Below are positions 12,460-24,624 of a stretch of DNA of 64,000 bases, piece after piece. The DNA is from Flaccisagitta enflata (Eukaryota; Chaetognatha; Sagittoidea; Aphragmophora), in NCBI GenBank assembly GCA_965153355.1, contig OZ231127.1, positions 48,918,001-48,982,000 of the forward strand. Direction: 5' to 3'. Numbering within the stretch: position 1 is the first letter of the stretch; each line of letters opens with the position of its first letter. Both the position numbers and the translations under genes were made by a program. The notes beneath the pieces are model-generated. The model made no database searches. It was given only the letters and a program-made list of their open reading frames with translations, and was not told the DNA's origin.

Positions 12460-12990
12460 CTTTATTTACTGCCATTGTTAACCTCACGGTGGTCTGCATT
12501 ACCGTCGTAGTAAACGTCCGTTCCTGAACATTCCTTTCGCCGAGTGTATACAGTTGTTGATTTACGATGACGTGTACCGCGCTTCACGTTTTTCAGAGGG
12601 TAACAGAGATAAAAATTTCTTCTCTTTGTTTACTCTTGTGCCCTTGTTTTTGTTCTCATCCCCCAAAGCGCCACCAACCGATGGCGGAAGATATCAACAA
12701 CGCCTTTGGGTGGTTTTTTTCATCCCTTACATAGCCTCGAGGGGGAAATGTTCGGAGTAGATCGAGGAAAAAGATCGTCTTACACCTGGAACCAAAAACC
12801 GCACGAATTGATCAAACTTTCATCACGCAAACTGCGTGTATTTGTGTACATTTGTGTCTGGGGGATTCTCTCTGTTTATGTTATCCGCGTGTGTGTATGT
12901 ATGTGCGTGTGTGTGTGTGTCAGACATACACATTATGGAGGAGCGGGGAGCGCCGCTCCACGGAAGGGATGGAAACTTGTCGGAAGGGAA
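12460..12990. other. Unassigned stretch
   Basis: Mixed-composition DNA without shared repeats; no recognisable exon. Confidence 0.4.
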
Positions 12991-12999
12991 GGTAAGGGA

Positions 13000-13030
13000 A
13001 GGAAGGAAGGAAGAGAGGAAGAGAGGAAAA

Positions 13031-13070
<40 letters not shown>

Positions 13071-13071
13071 G

Positions 13072-13126
<55 letters not shown>

Positions 13127-13239
13127 GAAAAAAGAAAGAAAAAGAAAGAGTGAAGAAAAGAAAAAAAGAAAAAAAGGAAGAAAGGAAGAAAGAAACAGAG
13201 AGAGGAACGAAGAAAATAATGAAGAAAGGAAAAAAAAGA

Positions 13240-13306
<67 letters not shown>
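13000..13306. repeat. (AAAG)n and (AG)n purine tract
   Basis: GAAG, AAAG and AG arrays with point interruptions; all purine over about 300 bp. Confidence 0.95.
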
Positions 13307-13655
13307 TTAGTTACAATGAAAGCTATGTCGAGATTATCGGAAGTAAGCTGAACCATCACATCAAACAAAATTACAATCTGTCACTAAAGTCCCTTGAAGA
13401 CAAAGTCAGCATAGCTTGGAACGGCGTACTGATGGGTTGATTAAAGACACAATTGACATGATGCATGGTGCAGGAAAATGGCACTTTGTACGTAGCTCTG
13501 CAGCTTCAAAACTCAAATTCTTTCACATCTTGGAGCCTGTTGATTAACTTCAAAATGTCAACTCCCCTTTTTTTCTTGATAAGGTGTAGAACTATGTTAT
13601 TGCGCGTTTCTAAATGAAAAAAAAAAAGTTGATTCATGCATATTTTTCGCTTTTT

Positions 13656-13787
13656 AGGTGCGACAAAGCACCTCTATAACTGGCTGTGTCCGTCTGTTGG
13701 TCGGTCAGTTGGTCGGTTGGTTGGTCTGTCGATAATGCATTCGTTAGACGATCCACATGTCGCACCTTATTGGCCTACTTGGCCTTG
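13656..13787 (+). mobile_element. Family A short copy, GGTGCG key
   Basis: Hairpin AGGTGCGACAAAGCACCT after five T's, then CTATAACTGGCTGTGTCCG and (GTCG/GTTG)n. The half-stem CGCACC lies at 13761-13766, and the end is GGCCTACTTGGCCTTG plus T's. At 132 bp it is among the shortest complete copies. Confidence 0.8.
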
Positions 13788-13896
13788 TTTTTCTATATTT
13801 TGATTGCCGTTAGAGAGGAAATAGTGAGGATATCATGTCGGAAACTTTGAGGTTGAAATCCCAGCTCCTCGGAAGGTTTGAAAGATGTGTATGTCT

Positions 13897-14105
<209 letters not shown>

Positions 14106-14629
14106 CTGGATGTCTGTGTGTGTGTGTCTTGGTGTCTGCGTTTGTACTATCTTGGCTGGAAGAAACGCAGCAGATGTTTCATTTGATTGAGTGCCCTTTG
14201 TAGTGATTGCTTCAATTGAAATAAGAGAAAAAAACGAGAGCAAATGATCTTACCATCCTTGCAATCTTCATTTCTTCAAGTCTAATAGTTAAGAAATAAG
14301 AGTAGATTAAAGAAAAAGTTTCATTTCAGAATAGTGAAGAAAATATTTTTAATAACTCAGTTATTTTTGAACGGATTTGCGACAAAATTGGTGGCAGTTG
14401 GAAAGGTCCCAAAAATTTCTTTAAAATGGGATCAACCTGGCATTTCTAACTTAATTCGTTTAAAAGTTACAGGCAAAACAAGATTTATAGACCAAAATAA
14501 GTCTGAAAAAATAAATCCTTGGAGAGCAATCACACCAAAATACCTGCAGCAGATCTTCCAATCCGTGCCATGGCTAATGCAAGCCATTTTTGATGCCGGG
14601 GGAGTCCATACTCGATTTTGGGCAGCGGC
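14106..14629. other. AT-rich stretch with a recurring element core
   Basis: At about 14424 GATCAACCTGGCATTTCTAA continues to TTCGTTTAAAAGTTAC. This resembles the core shared by several inverted-repeat elements of this window (see findings). No gene recognised. Confidence 0.4.
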
Positions 14630-15006
14630 TCCAAAGGGAACACAGGAGTGAACTGTTACATCCCTTACATCCGTCCATCCCCCCCCCCACCAGGCTCAAA
14701 GCCTCAATCCACCCTATTGAGGCCATAAGGCCTGAAATTTAACCTCTGGAGCTTAGAACCTCTGGAGCTCAGAACCTCTGGAGCTCAGAACCTCTGGAGC
14801 TTAGAACCTCTGGAGCTTAGAAGCAGTCTTCACAGGCCTGAAATCGCCTCTCTCAGGCCTTAAATCAGCCCCGCCAGACCTGAAATCAGCAATCCCAAGC
14901 CTGAATTCAGCCCTCTCATACCTACAATCAGCCCTTTCAGACCTAAAATCACATAATGGTTCACCCCTGTGTTCTATAGAACATCGGCCCTTTGGGGCCG
15001 GTGCCC
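14630..15006. mobile_element. Family B copy 3
   Basis: Left end GGGCAGCGGCTCCAAAGGGA ACACAGG; the inverted right end is CCTGTGTTCTATAGAACATC..CCCTTTGGGGCCGGTGCCC. The interior has a GGAGCTCAGAACCTCT-type repeat (14745-14822), then CAGGCCTGAAAT-type units. Confidence 0.75.
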
Positions 15007-15735
15007 TGCTCTAACCTAACCTCATCACCTCAACAGTCGAAGCAGCATGTGCGATCCTTGGATGACTTGTTAAGATTAAAATTTAGCGTTTATTTGTGAT
15101 ATTTGAGCTTCATATCAAACTTATTTGTTGAGTGCTGCGTTTCTTTCGGCCAAGATAGTACATGTTGTATGTTGTATGTTGTATGTTTATGTGGGTGTCT
15201 GCTTGTCTGTGTCCGTGACAGAGGATAACCCAATTCAGATGTTTTTCCACTGACGCACTATTATAGGTTTTGTCATCTAGGACAGCAAGCCCCTGTTACA
15301 CTGAGTGTAAAAAAATTGGTTGAAAATGGTTCGTTTCGATTGATTATTACGTCATGTATTGCAAAAAGTTTCCACCATATGTATTTTCTGTGTTGAATAA
15401 GCTGATTGCAATATTTCACTTTGAAAATATGTTAACCAACCACCCTTTGGTACATAAAAAAGTCATGATGCTAACCGTGATGAGGTTTTGACTCATGCTA
15501 TTTTCGATTCTGCGCTCCTTTTTCCTTTTCGCTTTCCACTTCTGAAATTTCAACTCAATCGATGTTTGTCGTCTAGCTACGCCGTTAGCTCGCACCAGCC
15601 CGCCGAGATTTTCGTATCAAGAGGCTTCCCTTCACTGGTCGTTTTGAATTATTTCACTTTTTTCTGCTTAAAGTTGCTTTTGTTTCTTCACGAAAAAAAA
15701 TAAGTTTTCCTTTAGTCTGAAATTATCCTCTTTTT
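15007..15735. other. Unassigned stretch with a solitary element end
   Basis: GCGTTTCTTTCGGCCAAGATAGTA at ~15138 resembles the terminal repeat of the element at 60236-60849, but no partner end is visible. The remainder is AT-rich. Confidence 0.35.
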
Positions 15736-17218
15736 AGGTGCGCCATAGCACCTCTATAAGAGGCTCTGTCTGTTGGTCGGTCGGTCGGTCGGTCGGTTGG
15801 TCGGTTGGTCACGCTCGAGTTGAAAATCTCGAAAAGAAGCAAAAATCGCTAGAAATGATTCAGAAATATGCTAGGATGATTTTTAGATGCGCCATAGCAT
15901 CTCTACAAGAAGCTCTGTCCGTCCGTCCGTCCATCCGTTGGTCACGCTCGAATGAAAAATCGCTAAAAATGTTTGAAATCAATAGATAACTCATTTCGTT
16001 CATCATAAATGATACTAATATATCATAAATGATATATATCATAAATGATATCATATATATCATATCATCATATCATATATCATATATCATCATATATATC
16101 ATATATATGTATCATATATCATATCATATATCATATCATATATATATATATATATCATAAATGATATCATATATATCATATCATATATATCATCATATAT
16201 ATCATATATATCATATATATATATCATATATCATATCATATATCATATATATCATATATATATCATATCATATATATATATCATATCATATACCGTATAT
16301 CATATATCATATACCGTATATCATATATCATATACCGTATATCATATATCATATATCATATCATATATCATATCATATCGTATATCATATCATATATCAT
16401 ATCATATATCATATCATATATCATATCATATATCATATCATATATCATATCATATCATCATATCATATATCATATCATATATCATATATCATATCATATA
16501 TCATATCATATATTATATCATATATCATATCATATCATATATCATATCATATACCATATCATATCATATATCATATCATATCATATGTCATACATATCCT
16601 GTCATATATCCTGTCATATATCATATCATATATCATATCATATATCATATCATATCATATTATATATCATATATCATATCATATATCATATCATATATCA
16701 TATCGTATCATATATCATATCATATATATCATATATATCATATCATATCATATATATCATATATATCTATATATATATATATCATATCATATCATATATA
16801 TCATATATATCATATATATCATATATATCAAAAATGATACTAATATAATCAGCTACGGCCGGTTAGGTCTTATAGAGCTAGGGATAGGTCGGATAGGTCT
16901 GGTGATAGGTCGGATAGGTCTTAGGATAGGTCTGATAGAGCTGGGGATAGGTCTGATAGAGCTGGTGATAGGTCTGATAGAGCTCGAGAGAGGCCTGATA
17001 GAGCTCGGGATAGGTCTTATAGAGCTAGGAATGGTCTGATAGAGCTAGGGATAGGTCTGATGGAGCTAGGGATAGCTATGGATTAATAATGCCCGGCGGG
17101 ATAGGTCTGGTAGAGCTAGGAATGGACTGATAGAGCTAGGGATAGGTCTGATGGAGCTAGGGATAGCTATGAATAAATAACGCTCGGCGCACCGTCTTGG
17201 CCCGTGTATCCGGCCTTG
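15736..17218 (+). mobile_element. Family A long copy with internal second hairpin
   Basis: Hairpin AGGTGCGCCATAGCACCT (15736-15753), CTATAAGAGGCTCTGTC and (GTCG)n. A second 5' end, AGATGCGCCATAGCATCT, starts at 15885 after a T-run. Only one right end exists (CGGCGCACCGTCTTGG..CCGGCCTTG, 17218), and its CGCACC half-stem (17188-17193) matches the outer, not the inner, hairpin. The body holds a huge ATATC array and a GGTCTGATAGAGCTAGGGATA minisatellite (16860-17170). Confidence 0.75.
16010..16835. repeat. (TATCATA)/(ATATC) satellite-like array
   Basis: About 825 bp of ATATC/ATCAT units with occasional CCGTATATC and CCTGTC variants. Units are near-palindromic (TATATGATATCATATA), so the tract could form many alternative hairpins. 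Confidence 0.95.
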
Positions 17219-17599
17219 TTCATGTTTGAGCAGTCGAGGGAATAGGTTTATTGATTTGTGATATTATCAGATTCTTTCCATCGATTCTCTCTTCATATTC
17301 TCACTCGCGTCAGAGACATGAATATCCAAAGCATCACAGGCATCGACGAATGAGATGACTTATCAGTGAATCCTATGCCTTGATTTGGAATGTCTAGGAC
17401 AAATTTTTCAAAGCGACAAACAATATACAGTACGTTTAGTTCAAAGAGGGCTTTTTTGGAGGGTCCCCTCTTAGTCACATCTTTGCAAAAACTGTCATAA
17501 TCTATACATTTTCTTAAAGCTTACGCTTGACTTTATTGCCTGAAAAAATTTCAGCTCAATTGGAGCACCTTTACCTTGAGAAAAAGAAAATCTAGAGTT

Positions 17600-17710
17600 T
17601 CCCCCGCGTTAGAACCCGCGGTGTGACAAAGAGAAGTCTTATCACTTTGAAATTTGCAAGTCTAGCGCGTTTATGAACGTTCACCACTAGACCAAACCGC
17701 GAGCCGTCTC
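17600..17710 (-). pseudogene. tRNA-like fragment or SINE head
   Basis: Read on the minus strand, GGTTTGGTCTAGTGGTGAAC resembles a tRNA D-arm and A box, and CCGCGGGTTCTAACGCGG resembles a T-arm and B box. The spacing (about 75 nt) is too long and the acceptor ends do not pair, so it is at best a degenerate tRNA-derived sequence. Confidence 0.3.
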
Positions 17711-17956
17711 AATTGCAAATTTTTCTTTTATTTATGTTCAAATGGTTCCAATCGAACGAGCGCGGCCGTGATTTGCGAAACGAACATTTCAAAACCGAAG
17801 ATTCGAACAAAGCGTTTTTGAAAGCTTGCAATATCTTTATGATAGTCATGAATATGTTTTGACTTAATCCTTTACCTCTTAATGTTCGCAATTAACGAAA
17901 AACATTCGCGCGGAAACCTGTACAAAAGTGCGGACGTGATCGTGCCGACGTGATCG

Positions 17957-18067
17957 TGCGTGTGTGTGTGTGTGTCAGTGTGTGTGCTGGTGTGTGTGTG
18001 TGTGTGTGTGTGTGTCGATAAGTCTGTGTGTCAGTAAGTGTGTGTATCGGTAAGTGTGTGTGTCGGT

Positions 18068-18146
<79 letters not shown>

Positions 18147-18300
18147 TGTTTGTGTTTGTGTTTGTGTTTGTGTTTGTGTGTCGGTGTATGTGTGTGTGTT
18201 AGTGTGTATGTGCGTGTCGGTGTGTATGTGCGTGGTGTCGGTGTGTGTGTGCGTGTCGGTGTGTAAGTGCGTGGTGTTGGTGTGTGTCAGTGTATGTTTG
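17957..18300. repeat. (TG)n with TGTCGG/TTTGTG variants
   Basis: TG array with CGGTGTG, CAGTGTG and (GTGTTT)n interruptions over about 340 bp. Confidence 0.9.
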
Positions 18301-18596
18301 ACTGTGTGACAATGAGCGTGAAGAAATAGATAAATCAAGTCCTATTACACGGTTAACGAGAAGTTGCTTGTGGGTGGGCAGATGCAGTATGTGGGTGGGC
18401 GGGGGCTGTTACTGCTACATGGCTGGCCCGGGGCCTCAAAGCTCAAAAAAATGTATTTCAGCCGATTTTACGTCATCTAAAATTTTACGTTTTGGACCTT
18501 CTTTCGGACCTTTCTTCTGACGAACACATCATCTTATAAAGTCCTATAGAATCGCTTAGTAAAATGTGACTGACAGACGGAAAAAGCGGGGTGTAG

Positions 18597-18615
18597 AGTC
18601 GCGTAGCACGCGACT
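18597..18615 (-). repeat. Family A hairpin end, solitary
   Basis: GGGGTGTAGAGTCGCGTAGC ACGCGACT then A's. It is the minus-orientation terminal hairpin with GACAGACGG upstream, but no clear opposite end. Confidence 0.6.
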
Positions 18616-18937
18616 AAAAAAGATAAAAGGAGTACTGGTAGAAAAATATGAGAGCAAAGCGGAACTGTTTAGGATTTTATAAAACAATCCAACACAATCT
18701 TCAAGACTGTTGCGCGCGTGAGCAGGCAGGTGCAGTGATGCACAAAGTTTGTTTGGTCATTAGGCTGGGGCAGCAACGCAAAAAAAACTTGCAAAGACGC
18801 AGAGAGCCAGAAAAAGCAGTGTACCCGACCAAAAAAACCAGCGGTGGGCTGATGGACCAACAGACAGGCCGACGTATAGTTTTTGCGTTCAAGCGAAAAA
18901 AACGTAATGAGCATGAACAAAATGTTTTTTACTTTTT

Positions 18938-19027
18938 TGGTGCGCGAAGGCACCTTAGAGGCTCTATCCGTGGGTTGGTTGGTTGGTCCGTCGGCAACGC
19001 ATTCATTCAACGATCCACCTGGCCTCG
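18938..19027 (+). repeat. Family A short copy, decayed
   Basis: Hairpin GGTGCGCGAAGGCACC (18939-18954), GGCTCTATCC, (GTTG)n, and an end in ACCTGGCCTCG plus T's. Related to 13656-13787 and 26329-26447 through CGCATTCATTCAACGATCCA. Confidence 0.65.
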
Positions 19028-19129
19028 TTTTCGAATTTCCCATAGACGCCTTGTCCCCACGGTTCACGGTTCTTACCCATCAATACTTCATACTGTTTCT
19101 ATTTTCTACTCGTGACAATCGCGTTTTTA

Positions 19130-19310
19130 ACGGGCCACTCGGTATGTTCATTCACTTGCACCACTCAATCCGCTCACTCGCTCCGCAACTCTCCGCTTCG
19201 CCATGCTTGCTTTGCTACGCTTGCTTTGATACACTCGCTCCATTTGCAAGCTCGCACTCCCTTGTGGGACAGTTGAAATTCATAAGCATGTGTTCACGCT
19301 GTAATCGCGT
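19130..19310. repeat. Dispersed repeat also at 46845-47020
   Basis: Irregular ACTCGCTCCGC-type units followed by GACAGTTGAAATTCATAAGC ATGTGTTCACGC. The same block lies inverted at 46845-47020. Confidence 0.6.
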
Positions 19311-19508
19311 TTACAGGGTGAATTTTATCAAGTGGGGGAAAGTACTAAGAAATCAAATTTTAATCATACAATTTTAGGATAAACCAAAGTTAGTTTATAG
19401 TTATGAACTACTTGATGTTTATCTTTTAAGAGAGAAAAAATATTTTTGACCAGTTTTGACTTCGATTTAGCATAATTGACGATTTTCAATCAATGAGGTT
19501 TAGTTTTT

Positions 19509-19790
19509 AGTCGCGTGCACACGACTCTACAACCCACTCTGTCCGTCTGTCGGTCCGTTGGTCTGTCGGTCCGTTGGTCTGTCGGTCCGTCTGTCGGTAA
19601 CGCTTTGCTGTTTTCGTCATTTTATGCCATTTTAAGTCATTTTAAGATATTTAAAGTTAATTCAAGTCAATTTACGTTTAGTCTCTTGGTCTTATGGTCT
19701 TTTAGTCTTTTAGTATTTTGGTCTTTTAGTCTTTTAGTCTTTTGGTCTTATGGTCTTAACAACCGCACGCGACTGTAAGGTGTTGGCTTT
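19509..19790 (+). mobile_element. Family A copy with TTTTAGTC array
   Basis: Hairpin AGTCGCGTGCACACGACT, CTACAACCCACTCTGTCCG, then TCGGTCCGTTGGTCTG repeats. The body is a decamer-like TTTTAAGTCA / GTCTTTTA array. The end has the half-stem CACGCGACT followed by GTAAGGTGTTGGCTT, a different right terminus from the CCGGCCTTG type. Confidence 0.8.
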
Positions 19791-19991
19791 ATTTAATTAT
19801 ACACAAAAATGACATAAAGTTGAATATATATACATTTGTAGTACTCATTTCAATAAGCAGAATGGTCTACGACAAATATTTTTTGCGCTATGATTTTTTT
19901 AAAGATTTATTTATGAAAAATTCAAATGGAATTTTTTTCAATTTTTTTTTTTTTTTTTGTGTAGGATCAATAAAGGAGTGTATTTATGTTT

Positions 19992-20495
19992 ACTTGAGCA
20001 TGCAAATACAAAAAAACATGTTTATGAGCACAGATGCTCATCTTGAACATTTCAGCTCATTTAGCTCACTTGGCTCAGTCTATTCTTTCTGATTTTAAAT
20101 ATGATAAATGAATAAATATTTTCATACTTGTTTAACCAAGCAAAGAAAAACATGCCAGTGAGCAGTACTGCTTATCTGTAAGGGTGTTTTTGAATATTCT
20201 AGCTCATTTAGCTCATTTAGCTTACTGTTTTTCTCTGATTTGAAATATCATAGATATATTAATGTTCTGATTTAAGCATGCAAATGCAAGAGAGCATGTC
20301 AGTGAGCAAAGCAGGGGGACGTTCACATGGGCGTCTCAAGTACCTTCTCAAGCACTATTTTCTATAGTAAGAAGGTGCTTGAGAAGGTACTTAAGACATC
20401 CATGTGAACGTCCCCCTGGTTGTCTTGTTGAATTGTTTTGAATATCTTGGCTCATCTAGCTCATTGGCTCAGTTTGATTTTTCTCTGATTTTCAG
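19992..20495. repeat. Three tandem ~140-bp units
   Basis: Each unit runs from AGCATGCAAATNCAA through CATGTNNNTGAGCA to CTAGCTCATTTAGCTCA and TTTCTCTGATTT. Units start near 19992, 20128 and 20275. The third is interrupted by the hairpin at 20312-20418. Confidence 0.65.
20312..20418. mobile_element. 107-bp near-perfect hairpin
   Basis: Two 44-nt arms (20312-20355 and 20375-20418) match at 41 of 44 positions with no gaps around a 19-nt loop; ends are CAGGGGGACGTTCACATGG. All three differences are transitions. It sits as an insertion in a tandem unit, so it behaves like a tiny MITE; a pre-miRNA-like transcript is possible but unproven. Confidence 0.75.
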
Positions 20496-20872
20496 TGCAA
20501 TCAATACACACTATTGCTTTTGATTTACTCTAACGAATAGAAGAAATTTCAGGGACTGAAGACATATGCATGGTAAAAAATGATCAGTGCTTACGACTTT
20601 TTTCCACACGGCGACAGCCACTATTACTGGTACTTTCCCCCACTTTCACCCTGTAACAGAAAAACGCGTTTTTTGTTGTCGAAAGAAACACGCCCTAAGG
20701 CCAAGTTTAGGCTAACATGTGCGCCTCTTTGATTAAGAATGTATTAATAAATGAACGAATGAATGGATTGTGAACAAATGTATGAAGGAATGTTAAATGA
20801 ATGATTGCTTTACTGCAAGAAAGCCTACGTTCAAGTGAAAAGAATAGTGATGAAAGACGCACGCTGAAAAAA

Positions 20873-20985
20873 CAAGTGACGCCCGGTCACAATATCATTG
20901 TGGACGGGTGGGCCGCCAGCGGCATCCAACCCCTATCCACACCCCAACTCCCACCCCACACGCAATTATACAGAAAAACTATCCA
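20873..20985 (-). repeat. Family A right end, GTCACTTG type, truncated
   Basis: CAAGTGACGCCCGGTCACAATATC..GGACGGGTGGG then CATCCAACCCC. It matches 25373-25589 and 59960-60112 but lacks the hairpin end. Confidence 0.65.
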
Positions 20986-20999
20986 AAACGTTTGTTTTT

Positions 21000-21133
21000 A
21001 GTTGCGACCCACGCAACTCTATAAGAGGCTATTTCCGTCGGTCAGTCGGTCCGTAATGATCGAGTTGAAAAGTGTGAAAAGGCGCATTTCCGCCCCTGCC
21101 CGTCTGCAACTAGTGGCCGTGTATCCGGCCTTG
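21000..21133 (+). mobile_element. Family A copy, GTTGCG key
   Basis: Hairpin AGTTGCGACCCACGCAACT, CTATAAGAGGCT, (GTCG)n, AATGATCGAGTTGAAAAGTG, half-stem GCAACT at ~21106-21111, then GTGTATCCGGCCTTG plus T's. All three key sites carry the GTTGC/GCAAC version. Confidence 0.85.
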
Positions 21134-23501
21134 TTTTTCAATTTTTGATTGTTCGCACATGGCCGTCTATACTATCAGATCCTAAAAATGACATGTGACT
21201 GTTTTTGTCGAAATGTCTGTTTGAATATCGATCTTCCAAGAATTGGGAAGATTATACAGGGTTGTCGGGATCTTGAGAATGTCTCTCACCCTCTCGACCA
21301 GTTTTTCCACCTGTTGGAATTCGTGTGTGTGTGTGCGTGTGCGTGTGTGTGTGTGTGTGCGTGTCTCTCTCTCCTTTTTTCTTTCTCTTTCTCTCTCTCT
21401 CACTCATTAAAAAAACCCAGTCACATTCAATACAGAATGATGCATGCCCACTGCAGAGTAGGCAGTCTTAACTGCTGCTAGGGTTAGAAATTGTTAATGT
21501 TATTAGTCGAAGATCTTTGTGGCTTTAAATATGGGCTTAGAATTTGCTTTTAATTGTCCACGAGTAAAAAGTAGAAGCTACCGAAAATACGATCGCTGAA
21601 AGCGTGGATGAAAAAAAAGGATGCGCAGAAATCGAAAACCGCTTAACATACAGAAGAAAAAAGTACATCATCGTAATACGAGTGGTAAATGACATTGTTT
21701 ATGCTGGGCGGCTGAGTAAAATAAGCCAAATCTATAATAGTGTGACGGTTCGTCTTTTCTTTACATGAGTTGTGGACAATTTGTTTGCTTATTGTGTGTC
21801 TTTCTGTGTTTCTGTGTTGCTAAATCGTTCCATTGAAGTTCCCTACTTTCCCCCAAAGCAACCATTTAAATTTTGTTGTCGTCAATTCTTTATTTCTTTA
21901 TTTAGGTTTTTTACGCTTCCTCGCGGTCTCAGCCAATACCAAACAGAAAATAACAAAAAACAGTCGCTCTAGGCCCTAGAGTCTTGGGTATACCACACAC
22001 TTAACGCGCTATTCCTTCCCTTTGACGTTTCTAACAACGCGTGCACATGTATTATTCTAAAAAAAAAAAAAAAAAAAAAACAAAAAAAAAAAAAAAAAAA
22101 AAAAAAAAACACAGAAAAACAAAAACACCATCTCTGCCCGGTTACCACAGTCAACTTAGGAGTGATTGACCCCCTCATGTTCCTGTGTGACAAAGGTAGC
22201 CGCTGATCCAGGTTCGTATTCCCTAACTTTAATATTGTAGTTTATACACAATACATTCAACGGACCGTCGAGGAAATATTTCTAGGAAAGAACTCACATC
22301 GCAGAGAACGGAAGCCATGCCTGCTTCCTCGTCACTGCGATGTATGGTATGGCGTGAAAACAATTGCTCTTGTTCAAAGGCCTCAAAGACAAAGGGGGAA
22401 ACGCCGTCGATACAAAATGGTTACATATGATGCCCGGACATGAAAAAGTAGGGCAGGCGACCGAGGGAATGGATGAAAAAAGTCAGCCAGCAGCTCCAAA
22501 AGAAGAAGTATCCCCGCCTACCTTGGAAACTGTAGCATGACTATCATGCTTAAGTGCGTGATTTCCTCTGCAATGTATATGTATAAGCCGGCATATCACC
22601 CCGAGCTTATGTTGATGCTCTCCTGCTCACATGGATGAGGTGTGATGAATGAAGGTCCAAACACATCGGGTTTAATGAATGTTCCAATGAATATTTCTAT
22701 GCAGTCTATACAAGATATTTCCAGTATACATGCAGTCCATCTGAAATAATGAACCTCACTCTTTTAATTGTTTTTTTTACCCTTGATTAATTTCTTTTCC
22801 TGCTTTGGCTGATCAAAGTACTTGTTTGAATGGGTTATCCAATAAGGATTCTAATAGAGTATTTTTTTCTCTTCTCAGCCTAAGGAGTGACTGACTTTTG
22901 TAGTTTTCAATCAAGAAAAAAATGATCTTGAAAAAAAAATTGAATCTGGTTAAGACTAAGACAATATAAGCTTAACCTAAGCAACAAGTGTTCTGAGAAT
23001 TCTCCTATGTTTACAAATTGATATTATTCGCCATCGATGATGGATGATTATGGACTCATCACTGACTGACTGACAGATGGGATATGGATTAGTATTAATT
23101 AAGAGGCGGCCCGATCGAATATCACATCTCAAGAGACCCCGAATCTGTCTAAGAAAAGGAGAGACAGATAAAGAATCTATGTCATCTGATATTCCATCGG
23201 TAAATAATCATTACCAAACAGTACCATACGGAAAGGACAACAATGTTATCAATATCAAACGGATATATCACACGCATGATTATAAACGCCGAATATCATG
23301 AGCCAATGTCCATCAGAAATCCCCTTCTTACGGCTATGTTTGGTCATAACAATTGAGTTAGTGTAAATTTTCCAACTCGATCGTTGTTGATCGAAGAATG
23401 CTTTAGTTGCACCGAATTTTCATCGTTTGAAATGGCGAATACTTTACAGGAAAAACCGAATGACAAATGCATGGAAAGTTCAACCAAGCAAAAAGTATAA
23501 A
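21134..23501. other. AT-rich stretch, poly(A) tracts, no gene
   Basis: Includes short TG/TC tracts (21320-21400) and interrupted A-runs (22062-22109). Nothing coding or repeated elsewhere was recognised. Confidence 0.4.
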
Positions 23502-23670
23502 CAGTTATACCCCACAATAACGGATTTCAGGGGATCAACAAATTCCATCCACTACTTTCATTTGTGTCAATATAGAAATGATTAGAAATTGACATAAAGG
23601 GACCAAATATTTAGATCCGTTATAGGCGGATTTCCACTACTTTCGCATTTGTTATAGCGAAGTCTTACTG
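23502..23670. mobile_element. pogo/Tigger-like MITE
   Basis: The right end read inward is TA|CAGTAAGACTTCGCTATAAC, typical of pogo-type termini. The left end CAGTTATACCCCACAATAAC is a weaker match without a TA. AACGGAT and CTACTTTC recur in both arms. Confidence 0.45.
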
Positions 23671-23884
23671 TACTTGCTTGCACTCAGTTACTTAATCTTG
23701 ATTTTATGTTCAGTTCTTAACACATCATTGATGACTTACTCTGTTGGTGGGATGAAAAGGGCACCGTTAACTATAAGACACAAGAGGGTTTCTTTTTCTT
23801 TTTGGTTTGATTGGTCCTTGATCTTCATCAACGTTGATACGCGGCCTGCTCCACATTCGACCTCCTTTTCCATCCCCCCCTCCT

Positions 23885-24340
<456 letters not shown>

Positions 24341-24624
24341 AGTTCACTTTTTTCCTCTTCCTTCTTAGGATATCCATTCGCACGCGCGACAAAGGCACAA
24401 TAAATTTGCCTTTGCTTGGTCGAACAATGGCCACCGCCATAAGCGAGAGAGTGTTTGCGGACGGATTTCCGAAAAGAGGGGGCCTGGGGGTGCAGTCATT
24501 GTCAGACCCAGTGTAATGGTGACATAGGGGTTATAAATGATGATTCCTATTGATATTTACAAGAATGCGGGTTTTTTTTCTGTCAGATTTTGGTATTTTT
24601 TTTTCACAGCGCACCGGGATCGAA

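Larger units (their letters stand above)
19314..20653. mobile_element. Tc1/mariner-type element with TA borders, non-coding
   Basis: TA|CAGGGTGAATTTTATCAAG then GTGGGGGAAAGTAC on the left; the right end is GTACTTTCCCCCACTTTCACCCTG|TA. No transposase frame is seen. It contains a family A copy (19509-19790), three ~140-bp tandem units (19992-20495) and a 107-bp hairpin in the third unit. Confidence 0.65.

Noticed and set aside
12706-13440. Open frames of 244-327 codons through AAAG/CTTT arrays (also 23674-24403 and 53780-54763)
   Set aside because: They are Lys/Glu/Arg or Ser/Phe/Leu repeats from tetranucleotides with no ordinary protein segment.
16161-17039. 292-codon frame rich in Ile, Tyr, Ser and His
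   Set aside because: Translation of the ATATC array inside a family A element.
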